From Bradysia coprophila (taxonomy: Eukaryota; Arthropoda; Insecta; Diptera; Sciaridae), in assembly GCF_014529535.1 (NCBI RefSeq), contig NW_023503616.1, forward strand, positions 558,001 to 622,000: a stretch of DNA of 64,000 nt, read 5' to 3'. Both the position numbers and the translations under genes were made by a program. This document shows, piece after piece, positions 20,401 through 33,305 of this stretch; the first letter of the stretch is position 1; each line of letters starts with the position of its first letter. Below the pieces are notes generated by a model. It searched no databases and was not told the origin of the DNA. It worked only from the letters and a program-made list of their open reading frames with translations.

Positions 20401-20546
20401 TAAAATATTGATTTGTTAAATACGCCTTTGCATTCAATTTCAAAGAATGTGCTCCGTTTCGCTAAACTGTGATGTGGCAGGGAATTGAACAATGGTAGCA
20501 ATACTAAAATTAGTGCCACCGAGATCGCCAGATTTCGGGAACACAT
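17483..20546 (-). CDS. ITP: Ion transport peptide precursor, amidated ITP isoform
   Basis: Coding exons 20546-20332 and 17594-17483 give 108 residues. The start ATG sits directly after a TTTACAG acceptor. The precursor has a hydrophobic signal peptide (about 1-22), a short spacer ending LAKR, then the mature peptide from STFFEIEC. Six cysteines (39, 55, 58, 71, 75, 84) match the crustacean hyperglycemic hormone/ITP fold, and the stretch RLDRICEDCYQLFRE is a family hallmark. The precursor ends MLGKRK: after KR and K removal, Gly donates a C-terminal amide, leaving Leu-amide. ITP is a secreted neuropeptide hormone acting on hindgut ion and water transport and feeding physiology in insects. The phase-2 splice (AA|G) works equally with the alternative exon at 18850-18721. 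A non-coding 5' exon must lie upstream but was not located. Confidence 0.93.
18721..20546 (-). CDS. ITP: ITP-like long isoform (ITP-L)
   Basis: Coding exons 20546-20332 and 18850-18721 give 114 residues. This form shares the signal peptide and first four mature cysteines with ITP, then uses the nearer exon, reading RRCFTTEFFKGCLDSLQL through VNGGQPPVLKH and a TGA stop. The fifth and sixth cysteines are at 75 and 84, as in ITP. It lacks a Gly-basic amidation signal, as is known for ITP-L forms. The acceptor is TTTTTTCAG. Exon order (common exon, ITP-L exon, ITP exon) is the order I recall for Manduca, Bombyx and Drosophila. Either the ITP-L exon is included with its own stop, or it is skipped to give ITP. 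Confidence 0.92.
18851..20331 (-). other. ITP intron
   Basis: The donor GTAAGT begins at 20331, and the acceptor CAG for the ITP-L exon ends at 18851. Open frames inside (such as 19741-20037 on the + strand) have no recognisable motif. Between the two alternative exons (17595-18720) the DNA is A-rich and also empty of recognisable features. Confidence 0.7.
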
Positions 20547-20789
20547 CTGTAAATTAAAGAAAATAATTGGATTAAAATATTGAAGTGTTATGAGTGATCG
20601 AATTACAATATTATACAAGATGTCTGTTAAGCCGGTCGAAAAAGAAGAATTTTCAAACATTTCAAATTATTCTGATTCATATTTTTGATGATAAATCGCT
20701 CAAAATTTTCAACCTTTCGCAGACGTTGTACAATAATTATCAGAAATCGTAAACCGTATTGGAATGAAATTAAAGAAAAGAAAAATTTG

Positions 20790-20866
20790 GTTCGCGGGTG
20801 GGGACCGAACCCACAATATTCAACTTGCCGGGCTGATGCTCAAACTAAGCTACATTGTATCGTATC
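20790..20866 (-). repeat. tRNA-like SINE or tRNA relic
   Basis: Read on the - strand it has an A-box-like TGTAGCTTAGTTTGAGC and a B-box-like GTGGGTTCGGTCCCCAC, with about the right spacing for a tRNA. The anticodon arm does not pair properly, so I read it as a tRNA-derived SINE head or a decayed tRNA. Confidence 0.4.
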
Positions 20867-20916
20867 GGAGCATAACGACTAAATCTGTTTTCTCTTTTGT
20901 TTACCTAGTGTTTGAT

Positions 20917-21040
20917 ACATAATCCTTTACTTCATTTGTTTAAACATGCATAGATATTGCTTTATGGGTACTAGTCACAGCTTATCGTTTGTTGATTTCA
21001 TAGTCGTTGATAACAGATAACTAGCCGTTTCTGAAACGTT
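20917..21040 (+). repeat. Copy of the dispersed TTACTTC...GATAACAG repeat
   Basis: The copy begins around TTTGATACATAATCCTTTAC, continues through CTTCATTTGTTTAAACAT, and ends with GTTGATAACAGATAACTAGC and CCGTTTCTGAAACG. The same order of motifs recurs at 39.1, 44.9, 56.1 and 58.3 kb. Confidence 0.55.
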
Positions 21041-24000
21041 GATTTGAACTGGAAAGTTGGTCGTAAGTGAATGATGTGCAAGATAGTTAATTGGCATATA
21101 ATGACGTCGTCGGAAGGATGCGTCGGCTTCAGATTAATATAACATTATATGACGTTAATATTATAACATTTTTGGAGCCATTTCATACCGTATAGCGATT
21201 CCATTCAATTCCACTGAATAGAAGAATACTCCGTTTCCTCTATCGTTTACTACATAGATGAATTCATCAGACAACAAACCAATAAATCAAAGATCAAAAT
21301 GAAGTGAAAAACTGCTGTCCATTACAAACATTAAGCTAAAATTTAAATTGAATTAAAAGGAAGTTCTAAATTATTGTTTTCCAATGCACTTCAATAATAA
21401 AGCGGCATTTTCGTTTGAAATTCAATATTATATGTATAACAATAATTACATTTGAAGCACGGAAGCGTGTGTTAACGGATAAGATTTTAAATTATCTTGT
21501 AGTCATAAGTGGTAATATATGCAGATGAGTGCGGCCATAAACTATTACACACTTTAATTTTAATCTTTGATTAAATCAATATAAACACTCCATGTGTGTG
21601 GCTATATTGCTTAAAAGTCATTATATTATCAACGTTATCGATCGATCTGCAGTCGATCTATGCAAAACTGGATTAACAAGTTTACGTGTTGTTGTGTCTT
21701 TTTGTAAATTTATTTTATTAAACTTATTTACAGTTCCATTTGCAATAAATTATTCAAAACCGCGTCGATTTTTTCTATAAAATAATGAAATGTCAAAAAA
21801 TCACATTTATTTCACTTTTCATCTGAAATAAATTATCTGATGTGTATCAACAGCACCATCAGAAACTAAAGTATTGGCTTTCTATACATATCAAAATTGC
21901 GGAAATGACAAACTGCCGACCATATCAACTAAAGTGTTTATGCAGTGAATTAAGCGAGGGAAAGCTTTTTCCATTATTGTTTTTTTTTTATCATCTTACG
22001 TAAGGAGATGTCTGTCCCTTAAGAGTCAATAATTGCTATTGCACAACAGTCTATCAAGTGATTGAATTGATTTTTTGTTTATCGAAATTTTATAGATTGG
22101 ACTCACACGATGGACACGTGCAGTAACTTGTAAAGGCATTAATAGGTTTGCGACGCATCTGTTACAGTTTTATTGACGCGTAGTTGATGATAGTATAGTA
22201 ACACTGATAAGTAATACGCAAATAAACGGAACTAAAAAATCCTTATCTCTTCGAATATTAACCTTTTTTTCTGTCTGACGAATTCGGAATTCTTTTCCCG
22301 TTCTAGACTCAATTTAATTCAGCTTCAGTTATATGAACGGCTATGAATAGAATGCACGATGTATGGTAAAAACCTGAACTGAACACATAATGCCAAATAG
22401 TTCCTGTTACTGATTTCATTTCCATAGCGCGTAAATCTTTCTTCATTCGAGGACATATATTCTCGCTTCTGTTTTGAATCTTATTAGGAAACAAATAAGA
22501 CAATTAAAATTGAAGCCAATTTAGATATTATAAAGTTTACTATTACCGTGCGTCACCTCTATAAAATCATACCATATTCAACGCAAGCCACTTATACCAA
22601 ACAATCAATTTAATTTTAAAACAAAGCTATTGATCTTTTACAATTTATTGACAACATTATAATACGAATAATGATGTTATTGTATGCTAAACAAATAATG
22701 TCGCCAAAAGACGACCGGCGTTATTTGTACATAATTTGTACGATGATATTAGGTAAGAATTTCAGATAAATACGGTTCTTTTAGCTCATGAGATAGAGTT
22801 AATTATTAATTATACGAAACCTTGTCAAAGATGTCTATGTCGTTTTATCATGTTCATCTATCAGCTATCAATTTAATAGGTTGAAGTGTTTACGAGGTAT
22901 AAAGGATTTGGAACATTTATACCGACACTATAATTTCATGCAGCACCCATATTCAAGCATTTATTAATGTTATCTGTATTTCTTAAGCTGTTCATCGTTG
23001 CACAACAGGGGATTGTCATTCGTTAGCAGGTAGTTTGGTAAGTGTAAATATGTTAGGATGATGCAACTTTATGGCTGTTGTCTCCCTTAATATTGAGATA
23101 ATAATTTTTATATTTTATTGACAAAAGTGATGATGCAATATCATTTTATGTGACGGTAGAAAGGTCTATTTTTGAGAATTTTCGGTAAATTTTGGTAAAT
23201 TCATTAATTTTTTGGTAAATTTCGGTAATTTTAAGTAGTTTCAGTAAATGAGTTTCCCAATGAAAGACCCTGCATACGATCAGTTTTATACGCGAAAGCT
23301 TTGCCGGAAGACAACTTTTTCGTCAATTATGGTAAAAATAGTGTCATTCGATAGAGAAGCAAAATCATTACATAAAGTAATGCTTGCTCACTTGCTTAAT
23401 TGATAAATGAATTAAAATTGAAAGATGCCTCCCGTAATGAAATGTCACTTAAAATTGATTTCTACTCACTTCTTTTTATAGGTCCCAGAATCTCAATAGA
23501 ATTACTAAATCTCTATTCAACACGTACGAAAAAAAAAGATTTGTGAATTTGGTCCTTCAAATATAAACTAACCGAAACTGTAGCCAAGATCGTATCTATT
23601 AGCGTAATATAGATCATAAACTTTTACAGCGTAACACTACATAAAAATTGTACACACTTACGTTGGTGACTATAAAAACTCGATTACAACATAAAATAAG
23701 ATTTACGCGATCATATTACGATGCTCAAATCTCTTTAAAGAACATTTAACTTGACTTTAAAAATTCAGTTCACACAATTTTACAATTTTTCTATATACCT
23801 TTAATGCGTACGTACGATTTATATACTGTAATACATACATTGAAAAGCATTCTGAATATCAAATTATCTGTAATAAAGTTTATAATGTTGCCCGTCAAGA
23901 TAAGTTAATTAGTATACACACCACTTAAAGCATATATAAAATTATAACAAAACTATAAAAAAAAACGGTCTGACGATTAAAACCATACTTCAAACGATTT

Positions 24001-26188
24001 TACACTCAATCGAAACGAAAATAGAATGTCTTTAACTTCAACAGACAGTATGGTACCACTGAGCTCAGGAGTGTAGTCTCGATTGTGTTGCGCTTTATAA
24101 GCAACTTAGCGCGAATATTTTCTTGAAAATTTACACACATGTTGTACGGTTGAATGTTGATATGTATCTTCTGTATAAATGGTGTGCTCGATGCGGTTGA
24201 TACAAGCAATATAAACTTTTTTTTTTAATAAATTGAGTAATTAATTATGGGTGCATATAAAAATATTGTAAATTGCGCGATAAATGCATCATGGATATAT
24301 GTATAACGCGTTGTACACATTGAGCGTATATATTTATGACTTAGCCGGTTTTTCTGTTGTTGGTATGGGATATGTTAATGGTTTAAATACGATGCAATAA
24401 TACTGCAATTGCAATGAGTATACTTTTGTGTGCGAAGGTTTAATTATAGTGGGAATAGTGCAATTATATTCTTTTTCAACTATGAAGTTGATTGCAAATG
24501 ATTTTTTTTTCTATCTAAACATTTTTCATTAACGAAATATGGAACGAAAATGTAATTGCAATTTTTCGAGCTATTTTCACGACTTTATTTTACACAAAAA
24601 AGAAAGTATCTTCACAGAGATACCGATGATAGCGTTTAGTAAAATTCGTATTGGTTTCATACTCGATGCCAGAGCGGAGATCTTGGAAAATGGTGAATAT
24701 CTGAATCGATTGGTCGATTTAAGTAGAAGGTAATATGGACGGAAAACTGTGTAAGATAGGTACAATCTAATGAACTAAAGCTCTGAATAAGACGAGTTTG
24801 AGTGTGAAAGTTTAGGTCAATTTAGGCAAGTTTAGAAAAACAACCTGACCAGCCTTTAACCCTAGTTCCATTCAAACCTTCAGGTCAGATTTCAGGTAAC
24901 TTTCTTACATATTTTTCAGGTAACCTGTCAAGTATTATCTATTTTAACTACTATTACTATATCCAGGGTACAGGTCAGGTCTGGTCAAAGATGTCCAATG
25001 GACATTGTCCGTTTGATATGCAATTCTTTTGACAAGAAATCTATGTTCCATTACTGATGTCATGTTACATGTAAAACATGACATGAAAAACAACGATATA
25101 GCAAGACTTTTTTGTGTTTAAAATCAGCTTCCGGATCACATTCTGATCATCAAAGATTATTCATAAGCATTTTGAAAATACTAATTGAAAATGTTACACT
25201 GTCATTAACAGAATGCCACAATGTTGATCAGCCAGAAATACATTTACCAAATTTATTATTAGACAAATAGCATCAATGAAAGGTTAATTTTACATTAATC
25301 GTAAAAAATTTGCTCACCATTTTCTTTGAAAGATTTTTTTTTTTCTTCTTGTTTTCATTTGTCTAAATACCTATTTCCTGGCGTCTATCGGATCCTACGT
25401 CTTATTTTTCTCAGAATATTCATATATCCGCAACAAAGGTACATGAACATTTAATTTTTCAACGCACCAGAAAATATAAAATCAAAATAAAACAACACAT
25501 TAGTGACGATCTTTTATATCTATAAAGTAAAGCCACAAATTTTATTTTATTTTTATTTTATTTTTTTCTAAGATTTTTCCAAAAATAACTTTTTTAAGTC
25601 AGTCAATTCAAGCGTATTTAAACGTATCAATTGAATTGATAAATTCTAATAAAACTGTCTGCAAAATCCACTTTAATTGGATTCAGATGGCAAATTTATT
25701 GCGTATATGACTTCCTATTATATTTCGTTTGTGAGCACATTTTATGTGTGTTACAAACTCATGACGTGTATGAATCGAAGATTTTGAGAATTATTTTAGA
25801 TGAAAATCCAGCTGATTTGAACTTAAAAGAGTATTGTGCATATAATAATAGGACAACTGGACATGCACTTTTCGAAAGTTCGTTAGAAAAGAAGATTTCA
25901 TCATAAAGGAAACTTTTGTGTGTAAAGAAAACGCAACACTAACAAGGGATGGGGAGTTGTGTTACTACTGAGAGCTTCAAACGTGTAGGTATAATATACA
26001 TAATCTCGAAATGGAGAAGGCAGACATATTTTAATCGTGATGATGGTCCGGTTTCTTCTATATGACAACATGACACTTATTCAATGAAGTGAGATTCTTT
26101 TGAAACCTTCGGGGGTAGTAGTAGATTTCTTGGTTGTTCGGACATTTCAACGAGTGAGAAGTTTCTTATCAGGGCAAGAGTTTTCATC

Positions 26189-26305
26189 CTACTAGTTAAA
26201 GCAACAGTATCCGAAAATGTCATCAGATAATGAATCATCTCCATTTGTAATAGTAGATTACTGTAATAGTATCCGAGGCTTCAGCCCCAGGTGCTTTAAC
26301 TTATC
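26189..26305. repeat. Palindromic repeat shared with 51.1 kb
   Basis: The left part CTAGTTAAAGCAACAGTATC is answered by GGTGCTTTAACTTATCG on the right. The internal stretches AATAGTAGATTACTGTA and GAGGCTTCAGCCCCAGGT have close counterparts at 51113-51212, so this belongs to a multi-copy element. Confidence 0.5.
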
Positions 26306-29300
26306 GAGTTACGATGCATCATTATTAAACCTAATCTCATATCTATCAAAACCAAAATAATTCTATCTATGCGAAATCGAAGAAACTTTGGACTGGAAAA
26401 AATTGTCCATTTTACCCATAACAGCTACTTGCAAATGATACTCGGAATGACCTTTTGCAGCAATAATGTAGCGTCCAATTTTTATGTGTACAATAAATGT
26501 TTGATAAAACAGAGCTTAGAACGAATATTGTGACTAATTTCATCTCCAAGTAAAGTGAGTGTCGCGATTACGAATAGATAACCTTTTGTTACTGTTCGTT
26601 TAATTCTAACAAGAATTTTTCGTTCCATAGCATAAAGCAGATAGCATTGCATAATCGTCCACTTCCATTTTTCGAAGAAGCATTTCGTATTACTATATCA
26701 ATAAAACGAATTCTGTTTATCTTTTTGAAACGGCTTAATATTTTTGACAAACAAACAATGCGTACTTTTAAACGAAAATTTATGAATGAAACAACCAAGA
26801 GATATATACGTTATGTGTAGCAGCACAAATATTTACGAAGTTATTTCTATTTCTGTGTTATCATAAAGCGATAACACTCAGCAAATTGCTGATGAGATAA
26901 GGATTAGATAGCCGACGAAATATGTGTAATATTTAAAAATGTACACATGCAGCCAGTTATTGTACTGTAGTAATTGTATGAATATCAGAATAGTTATATA
27001 CATGCGAAAATAACAAGTCCCCGGTCAAATAGAATAACCTCAGATAATAAAACAACTTTATTTATTAGGAGGCCTGTCTACTTCCAAAGTATATAAGTAT
27101 ATGAAAAGTAGCGTGTTCTTTTTTAACTTTGTTATCGTTTCTCTTTTTAATGTGATAAATTTCGGTATTATGCTGAGAAATAAATTTACACCGAACCACA
27201 GACTTCTCTTGTCCAGTGAGTCATGCACAAAACTGGTTCAAAAATTTATTTTATTTTTACTATAGACCCCATTCTTTGAGTCTGAGCTGTATTAAAATTA
27301 AGTTAAAGAGACCTCAATTGATTGAATAAATTGTAATATCGCGACGAAAAATCTGTACAACGTTCAATTTCTGAAGGATTCTAAGTCAATCCCAAGGACT
27401 ATCCTTGAAGTGTTTCAAGATATTTATAGGTGACATATTGGCCTCTTATTGAAATCTATTGTAAATCTATTTCTTTCCACTTTTCAACTGTAATCTATCT
27501 TCCTTTGACAATATTTTCACAAAATTGATTTATGGAAAAATGATACAAAAAATTCATAAATTTTAGTAGTGCCTAGATGCATTGCGTCACTAATGATAAA
27601 TTCGTGTGGTAATAGGAATTACTGATAAGTATGGAAGTGAATAATGTTAGTTATTAGTAATATTCATTCCATTATTACGTAATTGATGGGCCGGTGTATT
27701 TGATCATTTCTTCGGTAAAAAAGATTAAAATTTAAAATTTTTCCACAATTTTTTTTTTTACAGACAGTGTCAATTGCGATGCACATAGCAAGTAGAAGGT
27801 AAAGTAATATGGTATAGACTTCCAATGACAAAATTGTGCTTGGTGAAATGATATTATCGGCTTGGAAAACTACTGGTAACGAGTGCAATACACGTGGATT
27901 TTTAATTCGTGCAATAAAAAACGTGAATTCTATGGTGACCTTAGAATTAAATATAAGAATCGGCACCTTCATCGCGTCGAAATTTTTCCGTTAGCACGGA
28001 GTTTACATTTGATAATCGATCGTGCCCGTAGTAAAAAGCATTTTATTTAAAATGTAAAAATATCAAATGTAGCACTCGAACAATCGCAAGAATCTCAGAA
28101 AAAATTTCCATTTTATGTTCGTTGAGAATTTGTTTTATATTTTTGCAAAAATTATTAATTCACACCAATAATTTTGAATTGGTTTCAACTAAAATTTCTG
28201 CATTTAAAAGTGAAAGAAGTGAAAAGATCGTCGTACTTACATTTGTTCAAGGAAGAATTTTAATCCGAAATGACTCAGTAATGGGACCACACAATTCAAA
28301 ATTGTTCAATAGTTTTCGCAGTTGAAATTGTCACTTGAAATTCTTTGATCTGTTTAATTGACCATGCACTTATAACTAACCAAAGAGTCTCGTTACTTTA
28401 TAACCGACATTTTCAAAATATTTCGCACGGTTTTCTTTTCACTTTAGGATGCTACCTTACAACAAAAAAAATATTCAGTTTTCTCAGTAAAACGTATACA
28501 CGTTGATTGTGCTTCGTTTTCATAAAACACGAAAATATCCCATAAGTAATAAAACCAAATTATTGTTTGATGTCACACTGTTATCTATCACATTACTTCT
28601 CTACTATAATTTCAACAAGACGTATCTTAAATAACCGAAAAAAAATTCAAATTTATACAATTTTTCCAATGAATTCCTATTTTTTATGGCACGAATTCTT
28701 AAAATTTTGAAACTATATTGCCACACTCGCAGGAGAAAATGCGAGAAAAAAAAATCGGCAAGCAAAATGCAACTGTTTCACGTAAACAAATAAGAAAATA
28801 AAAAAAACTTTATTTTAATCAGAACTCGTTGTATGTCACAATCATAATATCTTTAGCTATCTGACTTTCTTGGTAAGTGTTTAAGGACTAAACTTAATAT
28901 AACAGAAACGTCTGTATTTAAAAGATTCCCCACTTATACACACTGTCTTAAAGTTAGAGGTATAGTCCGATTCATAAGTGAGCGGTTTATTATTTAACGA
29001 TTTTAAATTTTTTACGAGAAGAAAAAAAATGCAGACACATACACCAGCAAAACACACATAAAAAGTAGTAAATGGTTCGATATTGGATTTTGTTGCTGAT
29101 CATTTGCTACTTGTTTGCGATCTGATTATATCTTCAATTTTTGCATTTAACATTTTAGAGAATGATTGATTGATTGTGTGATCGAATTTAATGAGATAGT
29201 CGATTTATACAATAATTTTTTTTCGTCTGCAATTTTGCTTTTATCGTTTGAACATAGCACTGAATTTATTACTATTAGCAGTATATGAGTGTTTTCTACT

Positions 29301-32169
29301 ATGTACATTGTACAAACATAGCAGAGAGTTTCGGTAAGCAATCAATTACTTTCAATAATTTCTCTCAGATGGAATGTATGAAAATTTTGCGTGACAACAG
29401 TCAGCAACCGTCACAGAATACGGATTACAGACAGAGTATACTTTTCTATGTTAATGCCAAACACAAGCCATCATAGGTAAGTTTCCATTTGTCGCATGAA
29501 TATTAATCTTATTACGTTGAAGGGATGATAGTAGGGAACCACACATACTTCCCAGAAAAAACTTTAATTTTAGATTTTTTTCTCAATTTTTTTTTAATAA
29601 AATGCACAAAGAAATCTATTTTTGAAGTTCATAAATTTTACGCGGCAACAAAAAAAAAGTACTTTAAACATTTCATTATTGTCGATGTGTATAACATACA
29701 TGAACATTTCTCGACACATTTCTCTACTAATATAATGCAACAGGTATAAAAATGGTTGTGAAGATTTCTTTCGTGTTACCAATATATCGAATTTGGAAAG
29801 ATCAATTCTGAATGTTCCTTTTTTCATTCTTATTTTTGTGTATGTTAAAAAAAAATCTGACACAATATTTTGGCATTCCTATTGAAATTTGTACTATATT
29901 GATGGGAATTGGTGCTTTCATTACACAGGGTGCATTAGAGTGATTCACATTTATAATGAAAAAAGAAAATGTTTTCTTAAAATTTCGATTTTCGATTTCA
30001 AATTGCGAATACATTCTAGATATTGTGTGGCCTATACATGGCACTTGAAACGATTTATTTGAATTTTACTGGACACTATTACTCTACTCAGGTAATACTT
30101 TTACGAAATTAAAAAGAGTAGAGTGCTACATCTAGGTGTGGATACAAACAAGCCCTATTAAAAGGAGAAAACCTTATTTCTTCGTATGGATTCACAATTA
30201 TACTGATAACTCAGAGAAAATAGAATCCCATTACGTAACAGTCCTACAAATTAAATTCACCCTGTGTCTTCTCCACATGTTTATTGTATAAGACATGATG
30301 TGGTCTCATCGACACTTAGACGCACTATTTTTGGGTTAAAGTATTAGTTGAAAAAATTCGCAAGAACTTTAAACTTTTTTTTTGTTGTCGGAAAAGATGT
30401 ATCGATTTCAAAAAAAATTATTTGTGTTAAAGTCAGGCATTCAATTCGCAAATACATGAAACTGTGGTCCCTGCACGTGGTATGTATTATGAAGACTCAT
30501 ACGTTCATAAGTTTCGGGAAAATTTGCATCAATCACTTTTAAACATTGTTCTGGCTTTGAATATTTTTCTTATTATTATAGAATATCTATGGGTAGATTA
30601 CCAGTGCCGGATTAAACTATTTAGTGCAGTTTTAGAGCCTAAGATCAATCCTATCCTATAATATGAAAAAATGATGACAATATCAGGTGAAATTTAAGAA
30701 ACACCAACTTCCTATAATTACATGACTTTCAATGTTTATTAAAAAAGATTTTTTTGTATAGGGTGCGGTGCAATGGACAGCTTTTTTCTGTGTGTTATAA
30801 AGAAACATTTACCTACATAGCCCTTTATTCAATTCATTCATTTTCACACTGATATTATCTTTCGTTTTTTACGTTTGATTCATCTAAATTAATTAACGAA
30901 TTTTTAAGGCGCAGAGAACATAGTTATACACTAACCGTACCTAATTTTTGGATCCTAAATTTCATGGGTATCCTGATGTGTATCTTTTGGAGCTTTTGTT
31001 CGAAGCAAGACTTAATTACTTATTTTTGTTGTACTGTGCGTTTGGTCATATGTTATATGAATGAACGATGACCGCTGTCTCTTTAAAGAAGTAAACGATT
31101 AGATATTGAACACTTTGTGATAATTCGAACAAAAGAAGTACCAGATTTAATCGTTATATGTCCATATGATTGCAGTTTATATAAGCTTAACCCTGCACTG
31201 ATAGATTCCGATGCTATGCTATTATTCTTATGTTAGATAGACATTTGAATTTAATGCAGACTGCAGACACTTGCACGAATATGTTGAATTAACGATCCGT
31301 GCACCTTTTTTCCTTCTGTCAAACCAATTAAACTGGCCCAATTCTATCAGCAGATGCGTAATGTAATTTAATTAAATATAATTACAGCCGAAAATAATAT
31401 AATTTTCATATGTACAACCCACCACGTTTACGCTTCCTTCGACGTCGAAAATATATATATTTCCAGAGATTACGTCATGCCATACACAGCACATTTTTGC
31501 AACAACTTTATGGCATAATAAATACCTACAATAACATATTATGTTTTGTTTAGGTATACAAGTCAGCGAATTTGTAGGCATTGTGAAAATACAAGGGACC
31601 AAAACCGCCGTGCAGAAAAAAAAACCCGAATCATTTCATAGCCTTGAAATTCCTTTCAAATAACACGGCATCGGATCCCAACAACTGTAACTTTATATAA
31701 CGCGAAAGAACCGTTTTTATTTCTGACCATTCACTAGTTTATGTTTTAGTCATAGATTTCGCATCGATTATTATTAAAAATTGAGACTGTTTTTATAGCT
31801 CTATTGTATACAAAGATATAACATTATGATTGGTCAAACTCGAGAAAAAAAAATGAATTCTACTTTTGCATTGTCACAGTCACACGGACGTATTTATCTT
31901 TATAATGAGTTGATAGTATAAATATTTAATGTCCTGATTGGGAAGATATTGCAAATGCAGTATAATTTTCACTCTTTACGACATGACATCGCGGTCCCAA
32001 TAAATCATAGTTCATGCCAAAAATCGTTGTCTTTAAGATAATGTGTCTAAAAATGGAAATCAATCGAAATATCTCTTATCATGAATATACGATAACATTC
32101 CTAATGAGTATTTTTAGATTCAAATTGAAAAGTTTCATAATAATTTTGAGTCATTGTAATCCCATACTA

Positions 32170-32317
32170 CACACACGGAATTTTGAAAACCGACACATTT
32201 TCTGTTTCTGTGTTTTACTTGAGTTTCTGATTTCTTCATATAAATACATGCAAAATTCACAAAAAACCAGTAAACCACGAAACAGAAAATGTGTCGGTTT
32301 TCAAAATTCCATGAGTG
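32170..32317. mobile_element. 148-bp MITE with TA target duplication (Tc1/mariner-like)
   Basis: The 39-base terminal inverted repeats differ at two positions; they begin CACACACGGAATTTTG and CACTCATGGAATTTTG. TA dinucleotides flank the element at 32168-32169 and 32318-32319. The TA duplication and lack of coding capacity suggest a non-autonomous Tc1/mariner-type element. The open frame that crosses it is not a gene. Confidence 0.7.
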
Positions 32318-32393
32318 TACATTCTACGAAAATTTGGTTTCAAAGTGTTTTCATGGCTTGAAAAATTGTATGAAGAAAAAAGTAATGGCACAT

Positions 32394-33305
32394 GCTATTC
32401 GCAGTCAACTGCCAATAGTCAATATTGATACTATTCACAGTTGACTGCCAATAGTCAGTATTAATGCTATTCGCAGACTAATTGTGCCTTAATTGTTAAC
32501 AATAGTCTGCGAATAGCATTAATATTGACTGTTTTTAGAATTTGTGATTAAAGTTTTGTAAAGGGGCGCAAGAGTCTGTACAATCGCAGTTTGTAATAGG
32601 CAGCAAAAATCTGTAATGTCACAGTTTGTAAAAAGGAAATATAGTCTGCAATGTCACAGTTTGTAAAAGGGATCAACAGTGTGTAATTTTAAAGATTGCA
32701 AAAGGGATCAACAGTCTGCAATGTTACAGTTTGTAAATAGGAGCAACACACTGTTATGTCAAAGTTTGTAAAAGGTATCTGCACCCTGTAATGTTACAGT
32801 TTATAAAAGGGAATATCACTTTGTAATGTCACAGTTTGTAAAGGGATCAACACTTTGTAATGTCACAGCTTGCGAAAGGGGTCAACACTATAATGTTTCA
32901 GTTTGTAAAATGGATCAACAGTCTGTAATTTCACAGTTTGTAAAATGGATACACACTCTGTAATGCTACCGTTTGTTATAGGGAGCAACGCTCTGCTATA
33001 TCACAGTTTGTAAAAGTAATCAACACTCTGTGTTAGAGTTTATAAAGTGAAGCGACATTCTCTAATGTTACAGTTTTTAAAAAGGAGCGACAAACTGTAA
33101 TGTTACAGTTTGTAAAAGGGAGCGACAATCTGTAATGTTACCGTTTGTTATAGGGAGCAGCACTTTCTAATGTCACAGTTTGTCAAAGGGATCAACAATC
33201 CGTAATGATACAGTTGGTAAAAGGATGATCAATCCCTAGTTTTACAATTTGTACATGTGACCAACAGTCACAATATTGACTATTTGCAGATGACTGCGAA
33301 TAGTC
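32394..33305. mobile_element. Inverted-repeat element carrying a 35-bp minisatellite
   Basis: The terminal inverted repeats (about 35 bases) at 32394-32428 and about 33269-33305 both read CTATTCGCAGTCA then AATAGTCAATATTG inward. The left end also holds a second repeat copy and an internal palindrome (32451-32530). Between the ends, about 32553-33258 carries roughly 21 degenerate tandem units of about 35 bp, typified by TCTGTAATGTCACAG followed by TTTGTAAAAGGGATCAACAC. There is no coding capacity. This looks like a non-autonomous DNA transposon that acquired or amplified a minisatellite. Confidence 0.75.

Larger units (their letters stand above)
20547..32169. other. Long non-coding tract upstream of ITP coding exons
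   Basis: About 11.6 kb without a convincing coding exon on either strand. It may contain ITP leader exons, introns and enhancers, since neuropeptide genes often have distant non-coding first exons. Items seen inside are listed separately: a tRNA-like SINE, a dispersed-repeat copy and a palindromic repeat near 26.2 kb. A strong donor (TAG|GTAAGTTT) at 29477 on the + strand could mark an unrelated leader exon. Confidence 0.4.

Noticed and set aside
27664-27972. 102-codon - strand ORF with a hydrophobic segment
   Set aside because: The single hydrophobic stretch is expected by composition; no supporting splice sites or poly(A) context.
32014-32361. 115-codon + strand ORF as a gene
   Set aside because: It runs straight through a complete TA-flanked MITE at 32170-32317; the repeated residues come from the inverted arms.
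32553-33258. CRISPR array
   Set aside because: Units are contiguous degenerate tandem copies without unique spacers, and the DNA is clearly from an animal genome.
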